A stretch of DNA of 64,000 nt from Exiguobacterium sp. s122 (GCF_018618475.1 NZ_JACSMD010000002.1:186001-250000); one strand, 5' to 3'. Shown: positions 1-9,683, counted from the first letter of the stretch. Notes: generated by a model not told the origin, from the letters alone. Numbers and translations are program-made.

Positions 1-877
<877 letters not shown>

Positions 878-1729
878 TTAGGATCGTCGTTCTTTCATTA
901 AGTTTTCGATGTGGATCATCATGTAGAGCCGTTCATCGGTCGACACCTCATAGTTGTACTTCGAGGCAATCAAGCCTGCGATTTTCTCGACGCATTCATA
1001 GGCGTCCGGATAGCGCAACTTCACCATCTCAAACAGCGTCTCATCGCCTCCGGTTTTCATTGGCTCTTTCGAGGCGAGCCGTTGGACGAAATATTTGAGA
1101 TGGGTCAAAAATCGAGAGTAGGCGTGTGACTCTTCATCCAAGTCGATTTGAAAATGATACGTAATAATCGTGAGAATCGCTTGGGTCGCTTTCGTCATCT
1201 CGGTGACGAGGTGTAAGTTCTCTCCCTTCGCACCGGACATCGTCGCATTGACAAGATGAAGGGCGATGGCGACTGCCTCGTCTTCATCGAGGATGACGTC
1301 GTGTCGCTCATTGATGAGCGCGACCGCCTCTTTCCCGATTGAAAATTCAGGTCCATAAAACCGTTTCACTTCCCAAACGAGCGGGTTTCGGATGACGATT
1401 CCATCGCGATAACGGCTGAGAGCAAAATGGATATGGTCGGCAAGCGTCACGTAAAGCGAGTCGTGCACCGTCTTCGCTAGCTTTGTTTCGGCGAGTTTGA
1501 CGATGTGCTTGACTGTCTCCATCTCCTCATCCGGCATCTCATTTAAAAAATGGACGAATCGTTCATGGCTCTCTTTACTCTCGAGCGTAAAGATTTTTTC
1601 GATTCGCGCTTGGTCAATCGCATCACCCGGTCGTTTTTGGAACGCAATGCCTCGTCCCATGACGACTTGTTCTTGACCGTTCGCTTGAATCGCCACGACG
1701 TTGTTGTTGAACACTTTTGAAATGTGCAT
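878..1729 (-). CDS. licT: LicT-family transcriptional antiterminator (BglG family)
   Basis: RNA-binding antiterminator of 283 residues. An N-terminal CAT domain (about residues 1-55, starting MHISKVFNNN) binds the RAT hairpin. Two PRD domains follow: PRD1 with histidines in the ADHIHFALSR stretch and PRD2 with histidines around the THLKYFVQRL stretch. In this family, phosphorylation of PRD histidines by the EII and by HPr couples activity to substrate and to catabolite state. The ATG at 1729 has GGAGGTGACA at 1738-1747. The gene is followed at once by a RAT and bglP and preceded by its own RAT and terminator, so it should control both itself and the permease. Confidence 0.93.
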   Translation of the reverse strand: MHISKVFNNNVVAIQANGQEQVVMGRGIAFQKRPGDAIDQARIEKIFTLESKESHERFVHFLNEMPDEEMETVKHIVKLAETKLAKTVHDSLYVTLADHIHFALSRYRDGIVIRNPLVWEVKRFYGPEFSIGKEAVALINERHDVILDEDEAVAIALHLVNATMSGAKGENLHLVTEMTKATQAILTIITYHFQIDLDEESHAYSRFLTHLKYFVQRLASKEPMKTGGDETLFEMVKLRYPDAYECVEKIAGLIASKYNYEVSTDERLYMMIHIENLMKERRS

Positions 1730-1770
1730 GGAATCTTGTCACCTCCGCTCAGGGTCGATTGAAAAGAAAA

Positions 1771-1827
1771 AAACCTAAATTCACACCGGTCCCCTAAAGT
1801 TGGATGAACGGCATCAATTTAGGTTTT
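1771..1827 (-). terminator. RAT-controlled terminator upstream of licT
   Basis: AAAACCTAAATT at the 5' arm pairs with AATTTAGGTTT at the 3' arm, then TTTTCTTTTC at 1761-1770 on the minus strand. The 5' arm overlaps the RAT at 1818-1850. Confidence 0.8.
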
Positions 1828-1850
1828 GCCTGCATGACCAGTAACAATCC
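1818..1850 (-). promoter_or_regulatory. ribonucleic antiterminator (RAT) in front of licT
   Basis: Minus-strand GGATTGTTACTG, loop, GCAGGCAAAACCTAAA: essentially the consensus LicT/SacT RAT. It makes licT autoregulated by antitermination. Confidence 0.9.
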
Positions 1851-1878
1851 CAAAGTGGATTTTCTTCTTCTCGTCCTT

Positions 1879-1907
1879 AGCATACTCCGTTGATATCTTG
1901 ACGTCAA
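1879..1907 (-). promoter_or_regulatory. sigma-A promoter for licT-bglP
   Basis: TTGACG (1902-1907) and TATGCT (1879-1884) are separated by 17 bases on the minus strand and lie just upstream of the first RAT. Confidence 0.75.
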
Positions 1908-1940
1908 CATAAAAATAAAACGCTTACACGGTGACCGTTT

Positions 1941-2690
1941 TTATTCGAACAGGATGCGTTGCATCCGCTCCGGCGCTGCCAAAAAGTCACGCATGACCCG
2001 GACGTGCTCGAGCTCATCGAACGATGTCGGCTCAAGTCCTCTCTCGACTTGGAGAATGGTGGCGTCCGGATAGGACATGAGGATTGGTGAATGGGTCGCG
2101 ATGATGAATTGGCTCCCCGACTGCACGAGTTCATGCACCCGCGCGAGCATCGTCAATTGCCGCATCGGTGACAAAGCGGCCTCGGGCTCATCTAAAATAT
2201 AGAGCCCGCGCCCCCTGAAGCGATGCAACATAAGCGACAGGAACGCTTCTCCATGCGACTGCTCGTGTAAGGAACGTCCACCGTACGATGCGTAAAACCG
2301 TTCCGGGTCCGGACTCGTCCGTGCGATTTCATCGACGTAGCTCGATAGTTGATACGCCGTCTCGGCGCGAAGGAAAAAGCCATCTTCCGGCCGATACGCA
2401 CCTCGGATCGGGCGAAGCGCTTCGAACAACGAACTGTGTGTCGAGTCGGTCTCGAACCGAAATGAAGTCGCTCCACCTTCCGGATTGAACCCAGCCGCGA
2501 TGGCCATTCCTTCAATCAACGTCGACTTGCCGCTCCCGTTCTCTCCGACGAGAAACGTGACCGGTTGGGTGAGTGTCAACTCGTCAAACCCTTGAAAAAT
2601 TGGAAGCGAGAACGGGTAGCCATCGTCTTTGATTCGGTCCCGTTCTAAGCGCATCCCGCGCAAATAAAGTATCATCTCATCTTGCTTCAT
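1941..2690 (-). CDS. AAA/ABC-type ATP-binding protein (AAA_21-like), function unknown
   Basis: A 249-residue soluble ATPase of the SMC/RecF-like AAA_21 group. Walker A is GENGSGKST near residue 50, an ABC-like signature lies in the SHGEAFLSLM stretch, and Walker B is YILDEPEAALSP near residue 168, followed by a D-loop and a switch histidine in IATHSPIL. There are no membrane segments and no coiled-coil insert. AAGGAG lies 8 bases before the ATG at 2690. Proteins of this type are common stand-alone genes in Bacilli with no settled role. No nuclease or toxin partner (for example an OLD/TOPRIM gene) is adjacent, so I do not call it a defence gene. Confidence 0.75.
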   Translation of the reverse strand: MKQDEMILYLRGMRLERDRIKDDGYPFSLPIFQGFDELTLTQPVTFLVGENGSGKSTLIEGMAIAAGFNPEGGATSFRFETDSTHSSLFEALRPIRGAYRPEDGFFLRAETAYQLSSYVDEIARTSPDPERFYASYGGRSLHEQSHGEAFLSLMLHRFRGRGLYILDEPEAALSPMRQLTMLARVHELVQSGSQFIIATHSPILMSYPDATILQVERGLEPTSFDELEHVRVMRDFLAAPERMQRILFE

Positions 2691-2731
2691 TCTTGTTCTC
2701 TCCTTGCCCTTCGTTTTCCATATACTTCTGC

Positions 2732-3439
2732 TTATAAAATCAACAAAAGTGCTGAATATCCGACAAGTCCAAGTGCGAATGCACGAAAACTACTATCACG
2801 CTCGCGCGGCAACTCTTCTTTCATGACGTTCAAAATAATCCCCCCGGCCAAAAACGCGACGATGATGGACAACGTCAATTCGTCGAGTCCCGAGAACGCT
2901 CCGATTCCCCACCCTGCAAGGACAGAGACAGATAATAAGAGCCGACCCTTATGATCATACGTCGTTTTATGATGATGACGCAGCCCTTGGTCCACCGTGA
3001 TGAAATGGATGCCTAAGGCGAGGAAATAAAGCGTCATCGTCCAAGCAGAATCGAATTCTGACTCGGCTAGAACGTACCCGATGCTGAAGTTATAGAAGAC
3101 GAACAGGGCCATATGAAGCCAAAATACATTTCCGCTCTCCCGTTTGTTCATCTCGGTCGCTAAACGCTCAAGACCGTAAAACACGGCCAGGCCGAACATG
3201 CTGATGACGAGAATATGGTTTTCAATCGAAGCAAAGATCCCACTTTCTAGATGCCCCTCCAACTGCTCTTGATATTCATTCAATTCAGGCAATAAGTGTA
3301 AGAAAACATATGCGACAGCGACACCGCCCGCCAGAGATAAGAAGCGGCTACGCGGCGTCTCCCGCACATGAATCAAATTCCCCGAGAAATAATGGATGAG
3401 GGCAAACCCGACTGCAAACATGAAACTCAACAGGAACAT
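2732..3439 (-). CDS. multi-pass membrane protein with ZIP-like features
   Basis: A 235-residue protein with about seven or eight hydrophobic segments. The first third carries HLLPELNEYQ at about residues 47-56, and HxxPE/HLLPE in a membrane helix is typical of ZIP-family metal transporters. The rest of the ZIP signature (a second HxxE-type helix) is not obvious, so a metal-transport role is only a suggestion. GGGAGG lies 8 bases before the ATG. It is about 80 bases downstream of the mutS2-like gene on the same strand. Confidence 0.55.
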   Translation of the reverse strand: MFLLSFMFAVGFALIHYFSGNLIHVRETPRSRFLSLAGGVAVAYVFLHLLPELNEYQEQLEGHLESGIFASIENHILVISMFGLAVFYGLERLATEMNKRESGNVFWLHMALFVFYNFSIGYVLAESEFDSAWTMTLYFLALGIHFITVDQGLRHHHKTTYDHKGRLLLSVSVLAGWGIGAFSGLDELTLSIIVAFLAGGIILNVMKEELPRERDSSFRAFALGLVGYSALLLIL

Positions 3440-3521
3440 AACGTCTACCTCCCAAGGTCATCCGAGAGCAAACTGGCACTCCCGGTCTTTGTTTCTTACC
3501 CGAGAGGCTTGCCCAATACAC

Positions 3522-5432
3522 TCATTCGCCTCGTTCGGCCCGTTGCCGTGCCCGAATCTCTTTCTCGACGCGACGGAGCGCCTTTTTCGAACCTCGGGCA
3601 AAGTCATGGGCATCTTTTCGCTCACGGTAGTCGACGAATAACGTCTCGAGGTCGTAACCGGCTGGATATAAATCGCTCGCTTTTGCCTCAAGCCGGACAC
3701 GGCGAAGCGGATGGTCACTGAACGCACCGTCGACATGGACGGTGACGTGGCGTAACGCGTCGTCCATCTCATACACGAGTCCGATTTGATTCGTCTCGAG
3801 CAGGCGGACCCGGTCGCCTTTCTCAAGGCGTTGATTCGGTTCGATGACCGGCCGGACGACTTCTTGTGTCAGTCGTGATGAATCGACGAGTGACTGATCA
3901 TACGTTTTATCATGCATGTAGCGTTCCGCTTGCTTCAAGATCGACGTGGGCAGTTTCATTTTCCGCGCGATGAACAAGGCGTTGCTGTCGCCGGACTGTC
4001 CAATCAACAATCGATATTTCGGCTCGAGCGTGTCCGGATCGAACTGCATGGCGGCGTTCATGAAGTCCGGATGGGTCTCCGAATACGCCTTGATTTCCCC
4101 GTAATGCGTGGAAGCGACGACGAGACAGCCGCGTTTGTACGCTTCTTCTAAAATCGCGATGGCGAGCGCAGCCCCTTCGTTCGGCTCGGTCCCGCTCCCG
4201 ATTTCATCGAATAGAAGGAGTGACCGTTTCCCCGCCTTCTGCATGATGCTCGAAACGTTATGCATGTGGGCCGAGAACGTACTGAGCGCCGACCCCATAT
4301 CCTGGTTGTCCCCGATGTCGACGAAGATGTCGTCAAACGTCGAGACGTCCGTGTCCGGATGCGCTGGGACATGAAGTCCGCTCATCGTCATCAAACTGAG
4401 CAGGCCGATCGTCTTCAAGACGACCGTCTTCCCGCCGGCGTTCGGACCGGTGATGATCAGACCGCGATACGTCTCACCGAGCGAAAAGTCGAGCGGGACC
4501 GCGCCTTCAAGAAGCGGGTGGCGGACTTGCTTTAAACGGATTTTTCCGATGGCGTTCACACGCGGGGCAATGCCATCGATGGCTTGGCTATACTTCCCTT
4601 TCGCGAACACCATATCGTATTGGGCAATGACGTCGAGCGTCGCCTCGACGGACGGTAACGCTTCTGTCACCATGCCGGTGAGCGTGGCGAGCACTTGGTA
4701 GATTTCGACCGCTTCCTCGGTTCGTTTGACGACGAGTTCTGCGTTTAGTTTCGCTACCGCTTCGGGCTCGATGAAGACGGTCGTGCCACGGCTCGACGTG
4801 TCGACGATCGTTCCTGCGATTTTGTGCTTATATGAGGCCTTGATTGGAATCGTGAACCGGTCCTGTTTTTTCGTCACGAAACCGTCTTGAATCGCTTCCC
4901 GGTTCGCCGCACTCTTCAAGAACTTACTCAATCGCTCCTCGATTCTTCCTTCGAGAATCTCGATTTGCTTACGGACACGCTTCAATTCTTTTGATGCGTC
5001 GTCGACGACACGGCCCCCACGAATCGCGGCCGTGATGTCTTCTTCAATTTGACGCCATTCGCTCATCTCATCGGCGTACGCGGACAAGAGCGGGGCGAAG
5101 AACGTCTGCTCCGTCATAAATCGCTTCAGCTTCCGTGCGCCGCGGAAAAATTCGGCGACTTCTTCTAATTCGCTCGCCTCGAGCTGAATCCCGCGGCTGA
5201 TTTTCCCGATGAGGGGTTCCATCGCGGACACCCCGATGAACGGAACGTGCGATGTGGCGTCGAGAATCGCGCGCGCTTCTGTCGTCTCTTGGAGCCGTTT
5301 TTTCACTGTTTGAAGATGGCTCGTCGGCCGCTGGTTTCGTAACAGCCTCCGTCCAAATCCACTAATGCAGTAGCGTTCGATTTGTTGAATAAGTTCGTTG
5401 AATTGCAATTTATCTAATGTTTGTTCGTTCAT
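3522..5432 (-). CDS. MutS2-family ATPase lacking the C-terminal Smr nuclease domain
   Basis: A 636-residue MutS-family protein of the MutS2 branch: a clamp/lever region (about 1-300), then the ATPase core with Walker A GPNAGGKT near residue 328 and Walker B LLLFDEIGSGTEP near residue 405. Canonical MutS2 of Bacillus is about 785 residues and ends in a small MutS-related (Smr) endonuclease domain. Here the protein ends in a basic helical tail (ALRRVEKEIRARQRAERGE) soon after the KOW-like region. The end is a clean stop and no frameshift remnant is visible downstream, so this is a natural short form and not a decayed gene. The start at 5432 has AAGGAG. MutS2 proteins act on branched DNA and on collided ribosomes; which applies to this paralogue is unknown. 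Confidence 0.85.
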   Translation of the reverse strand: MNEQTLDKLQFNELIQQIERYCISGFGRRLLRNQRPTSHLQTVKKRLQETTEARAILDATSHVPFIGVSAMEPLIGKISRGIQLEASELEEVAEFFRGARKLKRFMTEQTFFAPLLSAYADEMSEWRQIEEDITAAIRGGRVVDDASKELKRVRKQIEILEGRIEERLSKFLKSAANREAIQDGFVTKKQDRFTIPIKASYKHKIAGTIVDTSSRGTTVFIEPEAVAKLNAELVVKRTEEAVEIYQVLATLTGMVTEALPSVEATLDVIAQYDMVFAKGKYSQAIDGIAPRVNAIGKIRLKQVRHPLLEGAVPLDFSLGETYRGLIITGPNAGGKTVVLKTIGLLSLMTMSGLHVPAHPDTDVSTFDDIFVDIGDNQDMGSALSTFSAHMHNVSSIMQKAGKRSLLLFDEIGSGTEPNEGAALAIAILEEAYKRGCLVVASTHYGEIKAYSETHPDFMNAAMQFDPDTLEPKYRLLIGQSGDSNALFIARKMKLPTSILKQAERYMHDKTYDQSLVDSSRLTQEVVRPVIEPNQRLEKGDRVRLLETNQIGLVYEMDDALRHVTVHVDGAFSDHPLRRVRLEAKASDLYPAGYDLETLFVDYRERKDAHDFARGSKKALRRVEKEIRARQRAERGE

Positions 5433-5696
5433 GGGACTCTCTCCTTAAATGTGATAGAGATACCGCGCAAACAAAAAGCGTCGGCCGATGACGACCAACG
5501 CAAAAAGACAGACCGGTGTCTGGCAGTTTATGAAGGGCGATATCTGTAACAGAACATGAAGGCATGACAAAAACGCGTGTCATCCAACATTTTTCAGTTC
5601 GTTAGGCAGATACGACCTCACTCATTAACATGCAACACCTTTCTCATTCAGTTTCGCCCTAACTATACAACAGATTTCAAGAGAAGTAAAATTTCT
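5433..5696. other. intergenic stretch between the mutS2-like gene and the PTS operon
   Basis: Divergent intergenic region. Its left end should hold the minus-strand promoter for the mutS2-like gene; I could not pick out a convincing -35/-10 pair. No open frame with a ribosome binding site. The regulatory elements of the PTS operon start at 5697 and are listed separately. Confidence 0.5.
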
Positions 5697-5710
5697 AGAG
5701 AACGCTTTCA
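5697..5710 (+). promoter_or_regulatory. cre site (CcpA operator) of the glucose/GlcNAc PTS operon
   Basis: AGAGAACGCTTTCA, read on the other strand TGAAAGCGTTCTCT, fits the cre consensus TGWAANCGNTNWCA except at the last position. It lies just upstream of the -35 box. Confidence 0.65.
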
Positions 5711-5719
5711 AATTAGGTC

Positions 5720-5748
5720 TTGCTATCTATTGTACCCCGTGCTATCTT
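5720..5748 (+). promoter_or_regulatory. sigma-A promoter of the PTS operon
   Basis: TTGCTA (5720-5725) and TATCTT (5743-5748), 17-base spacing, about 25 bases upstream of the RAT. Confidence 0.7.
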
Positions 5749-5773
5749 GAGGGTGACGAAACGAATAATGATC

Positions 5774-5802
5774 ACATGTGACTGATACGATCAGGCATGG
5801 GG
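5774..5802 (+). promoter_or_regulatory. GlcT-type ribonucleic antiterminator (RAT)
   Basis: The core GTGACTGATACGATCAGGCA closely resembles the B. subtilis ptsG RAT (GTTACTGATTCGATCAGGCAT from memory). It overlaps the 5' arm of the terminator that follows. Confidence 0.8.
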
Positions 5803-5855
5803 TAAGACGAAAGGCTCACGCCATCAGTCTATACTCCATGCCTGTTTTGTTTTTT
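5792..5855 (+). terminator. RAT-controlled leader terminator
   Basis: CAGGCATGG (5792-5800) pairs with CCATGCCTG (5836-5844), followed by TTTTGTTTTTT. It is exclusive with the RAT fold, so antiterminator binding opens the operon. Confidence 0.85.
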
Positions 5856-5890
5856 CACAATCATTTTGGAAGCGAAAGGATGAACTGAAG

Positions 5891-6379
5891 ATGTTATTGA
5901 ATAAGTGGATGAAGAGACATACACTGACACTTTATGCACCCATGGAAGGAGACATTATTCCACTTGAGGAAGTGAGCGACCCGGTTTTCAGTGAGAAGAT
6001 GATGGGCGATGGGATTGCGATTATGCCGACTGACGGGACAGTCGTCGCGCCGGCAAAAGGGACTATCGTCCAAGTCGCACCGACGAAGCATGCGATCGGG
6101 ATTCGCACCGAGGATGGTGCTGAAATTTTGATTCACGTCGGTCTTGATACGGTCGAACTTGCGGGTGGCCCGTTCACCGTCCACGTGAACGTCGACGAGT
6201 CAGTGGAGGTTGGTCAACCATTGCTCACCGCGAACCTCGAACAGATTCATCAAGCAGGGAAAGACACGGTCACACCGATGATTGTCACGAACGGTGGCGA
6301 GCTGAAAGAACCGTATGTCTTCCATGCAGGCGGTCCTGCCCTTTCAGGCAAGACGGTCGTCGCTCAAGCGGAACAATGA
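5891..6379 (+). CDS. crr: PTS glucose-type EIIA (Crr-like), stand-alone
   Basis: Cytoplasmic phosphocarrier of 162 residues, a complete EIIA(Glc) fold. The phosphorylated histidine is about H82 in ILIHVGLDTV and the supporting histidine about H67 in PTKHAIG. It passes phosphate from HPr to the EIIB of a glucose-family permease. AAAGGA lies 10 bases before the ATG. It is the first gene of an operon with an antiterminator (starting 20 bases downstream) and an EIICB that lacks its own EIIA, so it most likely serves that permease. In Bacillus the EIIA is usually fused to PtsG, so a separate gene placed first is a different arrangement. Confidence 0.92.
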   Translation: MLLNKWMKRHTLTLYAPMEGDIIPLEEVSDPVFSEKMMGDGIAIMPTDGTVVAPAKGTIVQVAPTKHAIGIRTEDGAEILIHVGLDTVELAGGPFTVHVNVDESVEVGQPLLTANLEQIHQAGKDTVTPMIVTNGGELKEPYVFHAGGPALSGKTVVAQAEQ

Positions 6380-6398
6380 CTCCTCGATAGGAGGAACC

Positions 6399-7247
6399 AT
6401 GTTAAAAATCAAAAAGATCTTGAACAATAATGCGGTCATCGTATCAGACGACGGTGAAGAGAAGATTGCCATCGGTCCCGGTGTTGCGTTTAAGAAAGCA
6501 CGCAACGACATCGTCAATCCGCATAAAATCGAAAAGCTGTTCGTCATGTCGGAAGGTGACAAGTTCCAACAACTATTGAGCCGCATCCCCGTCGAACACT
6601 TTACGATTTCTGAAGAGATTATCAGTCATGCGGAAAAACGGCTCGAGACGACGTTTAATGAACATATCCACGTTGTGTTGACCGATCACATTTCGTTCGC
6701 CATCGAACGTGAACAAGAAGGCATCTCACTTCGGAACAAACTATTGAACGAGATAAAAATTTTGTATCGTAACGAGTATGAAATCGGCCTCTGGGCGATT
6801 CAACACATCGAGGATAAACTCGGGGTGAAGATGCCGAAAGATGAGGCCGCCTTCATTGCGCTCCACATTCATACGCTTAAAGTGAAAGGAGGTGATTTAC
6901 GCAAGACGGTCAAACAGACGACGATCGTACGAGATATGATTCAATCGATTTCACGACGACTCGACCTCTCTATCGAAGAAGATGACTTATCATACCAACG
7001 TTTATTAACTCATTTACGATTCGTCATGGATCGGGTCAACCATTACGATCACCACACGATTGACGAAGACATGTTAAAAATGATTCAAACAAAATTTTCG
7101 TCGGCTTATACGTGTGCGTCTGATGTCGCAACCGAAATGGAAGACTTATACGGCATCGTCTTGCCCGAATCAGAGCTTGGTTATATTACGCTCCACATTC
7201 AACGCCTGCAAGACCAACACCATCAAAAAGGAGGACATTCACAATGA
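6399..7247 (+). CDS. glcT: GlcT-type PTS antiterminator (BglG/SacY family)
   Basis: A 282-residue antiterminator: CAT RNA-binding domain (about 1-55, MLKIKKILNNNAVIV), PRD1 with histidines in EHIHVVLTDHIS, and PRD2 with its conserved histidines. I chose the ATG at 6399 because TAGGAGG lies at 6389-6394; the frame is open further upstream into the EIIA gene but has no better start. The stop overlaps the next start (ATGATG/TGA at 7244-7249), giving tight translational coupling. Its target is the GlcT-type RAT in the operon leader, so it regulates its own transcription. The partner permease looks more like NagE than PtsG. Confidence 0.88.
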   Translation: MLKIKKILNNNAVIVSDDGEEKIAIGPGVAFKKARNDIVNPHKIEKLFVMSEGDKFQQLLSRIPVEHFTISEEIISHAEKRLETTFNEHIHVVLTDHISFAIEREQEGISLRNKLLNEIKILYRNEYEIGLWAIQHIEDKLGVKMPKDEAAFIALHIHTLKVKGGDLRKTVKQTTIVRDMIQSISRRLDLSIEEDDLSYQRLLTHLRFVMDRVNHYDHHTIDEDMLKMIQTKFSSAYTCASDVATEMEDLYGIVLPESELGYITLHIQRLQDQHHQKGGHSQ

Positions 7248-8731
7248 TGAACTTTTTACAACGTCTCGGACGTTCCCTCATGTTGCCAGTTGCAGTACTT
7301 CCGGCAGCGGCCATTCTCATGGGGATTGGTTACTGGATTGACCCAGTCGGCTGGGGTTCTGAAAACATTGCTGCCGCATTCTTAATTAAAGCCGGTGCAG
7401 CCATCATCGATAACATTCCAATTCTCTTCGCCGTCGGGGTCGCCCTCGGGATGGCGAAAAACCGTGACGGTTCGGCCGCCCTTAGTGGTCTCGTCGCTTT
7501 CCTCACGGTCACGACGCTTCTTTCTGCGGGAACGGTCGCCCTATTCCAAGGAGTCGACGTCGAAGCCGTCAACCCAGCGTTCGGTAAAATCGCCAACGCC
7601 TTCGTCGGTATTCTCTCAGGGATTGTCGCCGCACAAATGTATAACCGTTTCAGCCACGTGAAATTGCCAGACGCCCTCGCGTTCTTTAGTGGAAAACGTC
7701 TCGTTCCAATCATGACGGCGTTCTCGATGATTCTCGTTTCCGTTGCCCTCTACTTCATTTGGCCGGTCGTCTATTCTGGACTTGTCGGCTTTGGTGAATC
7801 GATTTCACGCCTCGGTGCGTTTGGTGCCGGTCTTTACGGATTCTTTAACCGTCTTTTAATTCCGACGGGTCTTCATCACGCCTTGAACTCTGTGTTCTGG
7901 TTTGATGTCGCAGGAATTAATGACATCGGAAACTTCTGGTCAGGCGAAGGCGAGAAAGGGATTACAGGGCGCTACCAAGCCGGATTCTTCCCAATCATGA
8001 TGTTTGGTCTCCCGGCAGCAGCACTCGCCATGTATCATACAGCGAAAACAAAGCGGAAGAAACAAGCGGCATCGCTCCTTCTTGCCGCAGCGTTCGCTTC
8101 GTTCTTCACAGGTGTTACCGAGCCACTTGAGTTCTCGTTCATGTTCCTCGCACCAGTCCTTTACCTCGTGCACGCCGTCTTAACCGGAATTTCGCTCTTC
8201 GTTGCGGCGACGTTCCAATGGACAGCTGGATTTGGATTTAGTGCTGGTCTCGTCGACTTTGTGCTCAGCTCACGGTTGCCGCTCGCGAACCAACCGTATA
8301 TGTTGCTCGTCCAAGGTCTCGTCTTCGGTGCCATTTACTACGCTATTTTCCGCTTCATGATTGTCAAGCTCAACTTGGCAACACCAGGTCGTGAATCGGA
8401 TGAGGCGGTCGATGCCGTCGCAACGGAGACAGCGCCTGAAGGCGAAACGAAAACAGCGCCAGTCGCAGCGGGTGGTCAATACTCAGCCATGGCTGCAATG
8501 ATTTACGACGGACTCGGTGGCGATCAAAACGTCACAGGCATCGAGTCTTGCGTCACACGTCTCCGTGTTGATGTAAAAGACATGGATACGGTCGACCAGA
8601 CACAAATCAAGAAAGCAGGCATCCCTGGTATCAAGGTTGTCAGCCCGAACCACATTCAAGTCATCGTCGGTACGAACGTGCAGTTCGTTCTCGAAGAGAT
8701 TGAAAAACTCCGCGGCCACCGTGCCGGATAA
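7244..8731 (+). CDS. nagE: PTS EIICB permease, NagE/NagP-like (N-acetylglucosamine or glucose)
   Basis: A 495-residue membrane permease with EIIC (about 1-385, roughly ten helices) followed by EIIB (about 415-495, phospho-cysteine about C436 in SCVTRLRVDV). The stretches GFFPIMMFGLPAAALAMY, FTGVTEPLEFSFMFLAP and LATPGRE match the NagE/NagP branch better than glucose PtsG. There is no EIIA; that function is supplied by the first gene of the operon. The start at 7244 has AAAGGAGG 9 bases upstream; the next codon is also ATG. Substrate is inferred: GlcNAc by sequence, glucose by its GlcT-type control. Confidence 0.85.
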   Translation: MMNFLQRLGRSLMLPVAVLPAAAILMGIGYWIDPVGWGSENIAAAFLIKAGAAIIDNIPILFAVGVALGMAKNRDGSAALSGLVAFLTVTTLLSAGTVALFQGVDVEAVNPAFGKIANAFVGILSGIVAAQMYNRFSHVKLPDALAFFSGKRLVPIMTAFSMILVSVALYFIWPVVYSGLVGFGESISRLGAFGAGLYGFFNRLLIPTGLHHALNSVFWFDVAGINDIGNFWSGEGEKGITGRYQAGFFPIMMFGLPAAALAMYHTAKTKRKKQAASLLLAAAFASFFTGVTEPLEFSFMFLAPVLYLVHAVLTGISLFVAATFQWTAGFGFSAGLVDFVLSSRLPLANQPYMLLVQGLVFGAIYYAIFRFMIVKLNLATPGRESDEAVDAVATETAPEGETKTAPVAAGGQYSAMAAMIYDGLGGDQNVTGIESCVTRLRVDVKDMDTVDQTQIKKAGIPGIKVVSPNHIQVIVGTNVQFVLEEIEKLRGHRAG

Positions 8732-8737
8732 ACGACG

Positions 8738-8765
8738 AAAGCCACCTCATGCGAGGTGGCTTTTC
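8738..8765 (+). terminator. terminator of the PTS operon
   Basis: AAAGCCACCTC, loop, GAGGTGGCTTTT. Confidence 0.85.
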
Positions 8766-8798
8766 CTATGGATGATGCATCACGTAAAACCATTAACG

Positions 8799-9683
8799 TT
8801 ACATCTGACGCAACCGGTTGATGCGTTCAACCGGATTCGGGTGTGTGGACAGCAGGCCGCTAATCTTTTTCTTCATCGGGTCGGAGAAATAGAGCGGTGC
8901 TGATGCGCTCGACGCTTCTTTAACCGGCGTCTCCACGTTCGCAATCTTCTCGAGCGCCGAAGCGAGCGCTTCCGGATTACGCGTCAACTCGGCCCCGCTC
9001 GCATCCGCTAAAAATTCGCGGTTTCGGGAGATCGCCAAGTTGATGAGCGTCGCAAGAATCGGTGCGAGAATAAGCAACACGAGCCCGACGATTAGAAGAA
9101 TCGGGTTTTGATTGTTGTCCCGCCGGCCGCCCACACTCCGAAAGAACAACATCCGCGAGCCGATGTCACTCATGATGGCGATGACCGAGACGAGCGCGAG
9201 CGTGACCGTCGAGAGACGGACATCGTAATTCTTAATGTGTGCCACCTCATGGGCGATGACCCCTTCGACTTCTTCCCGCGTCAGACGGTCAAGGAGTCCG
9301 GTCGTGACCGCGACGGCCGCTTTCTCTGGCTTGAGTCCGGTCGCGAACGCGTTCGGTGACGGGTCGTTAATAATGAACACGCGCGGCATCGGTACGCGGG
9401 CAACCATCGCCATGTTCTCGACCGTATGCCATAAGAAGCGATGCTGTTCGACCGAAGTGATCTCTTTCGCATGGTTCATCCGCATGACGATGCCCGTGCT
9501 CGACATGATGACGATGCCGACATAAAACAATGAAAAGACCGGTGTGAAAATAAGTCCTGGCAAAGCATCCCCGTAGTTGATGTACGAAATCGCTGCCCCA
9601 ACGAGCAAAACGAATAAGACGAACCCGGTGACGATGAACACCGTCTTCACTTTGTTTTTACGAATTTGTTCATAGAGGAGCAT
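8799..9683 (-). CDS. htpX: HtpX-family M48 zinc metalloprotease
   Basis: Integral membrane protease of 294 residues: two N-terminal membrane helices, the zinc motif HEVAH near residue 150, two more helices, and the downstream glutamate region (NREFLADASGAEL). HtpX degrades damaged membrane proteins. The frame could also begin at a GTG at 9692, but GAGGTG lies right there, 6 bases before the ATG at 9683, which makes the shorter start better. It follows lemA closely on the same strand; lemA-htpX pairs are common in Bacteria. Confidence 0.92.
   Translation of the reverse strand: MLLYEQIRKNKVKTVFIVTGFVLFVLLVGAAISYINYGDALPGLIFTPVFSLFYVGIVIMSSTGIVMRMNHAKEITSVEQHRFLWHTVENMAMVARVPMPRVFIINDPSPNAFATGLKPEKAAVAVTTGLLDRLTREEVEGVIAHEVAHIKNYDVRLSTVTLALVSVIAIMSDIGSRMLFFRSVGGRRDNNQNPILLIVGLVLLILAPILATLINLAISRNREFLADASGAELTRNPEALASALEKIANVETPVKEASSASAPLYFSDPMKKKISGLLSTHPNPVERINRLRQM

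Noticed and set aside
1941-2690. AAA ATPase as a stand-alone defence gene
   Set aside because: AAA_21 proteins occur in defence pairs, but no nuclease, toxin or reverse transcriptase gene is next to it, and it lies among ordinary genes.
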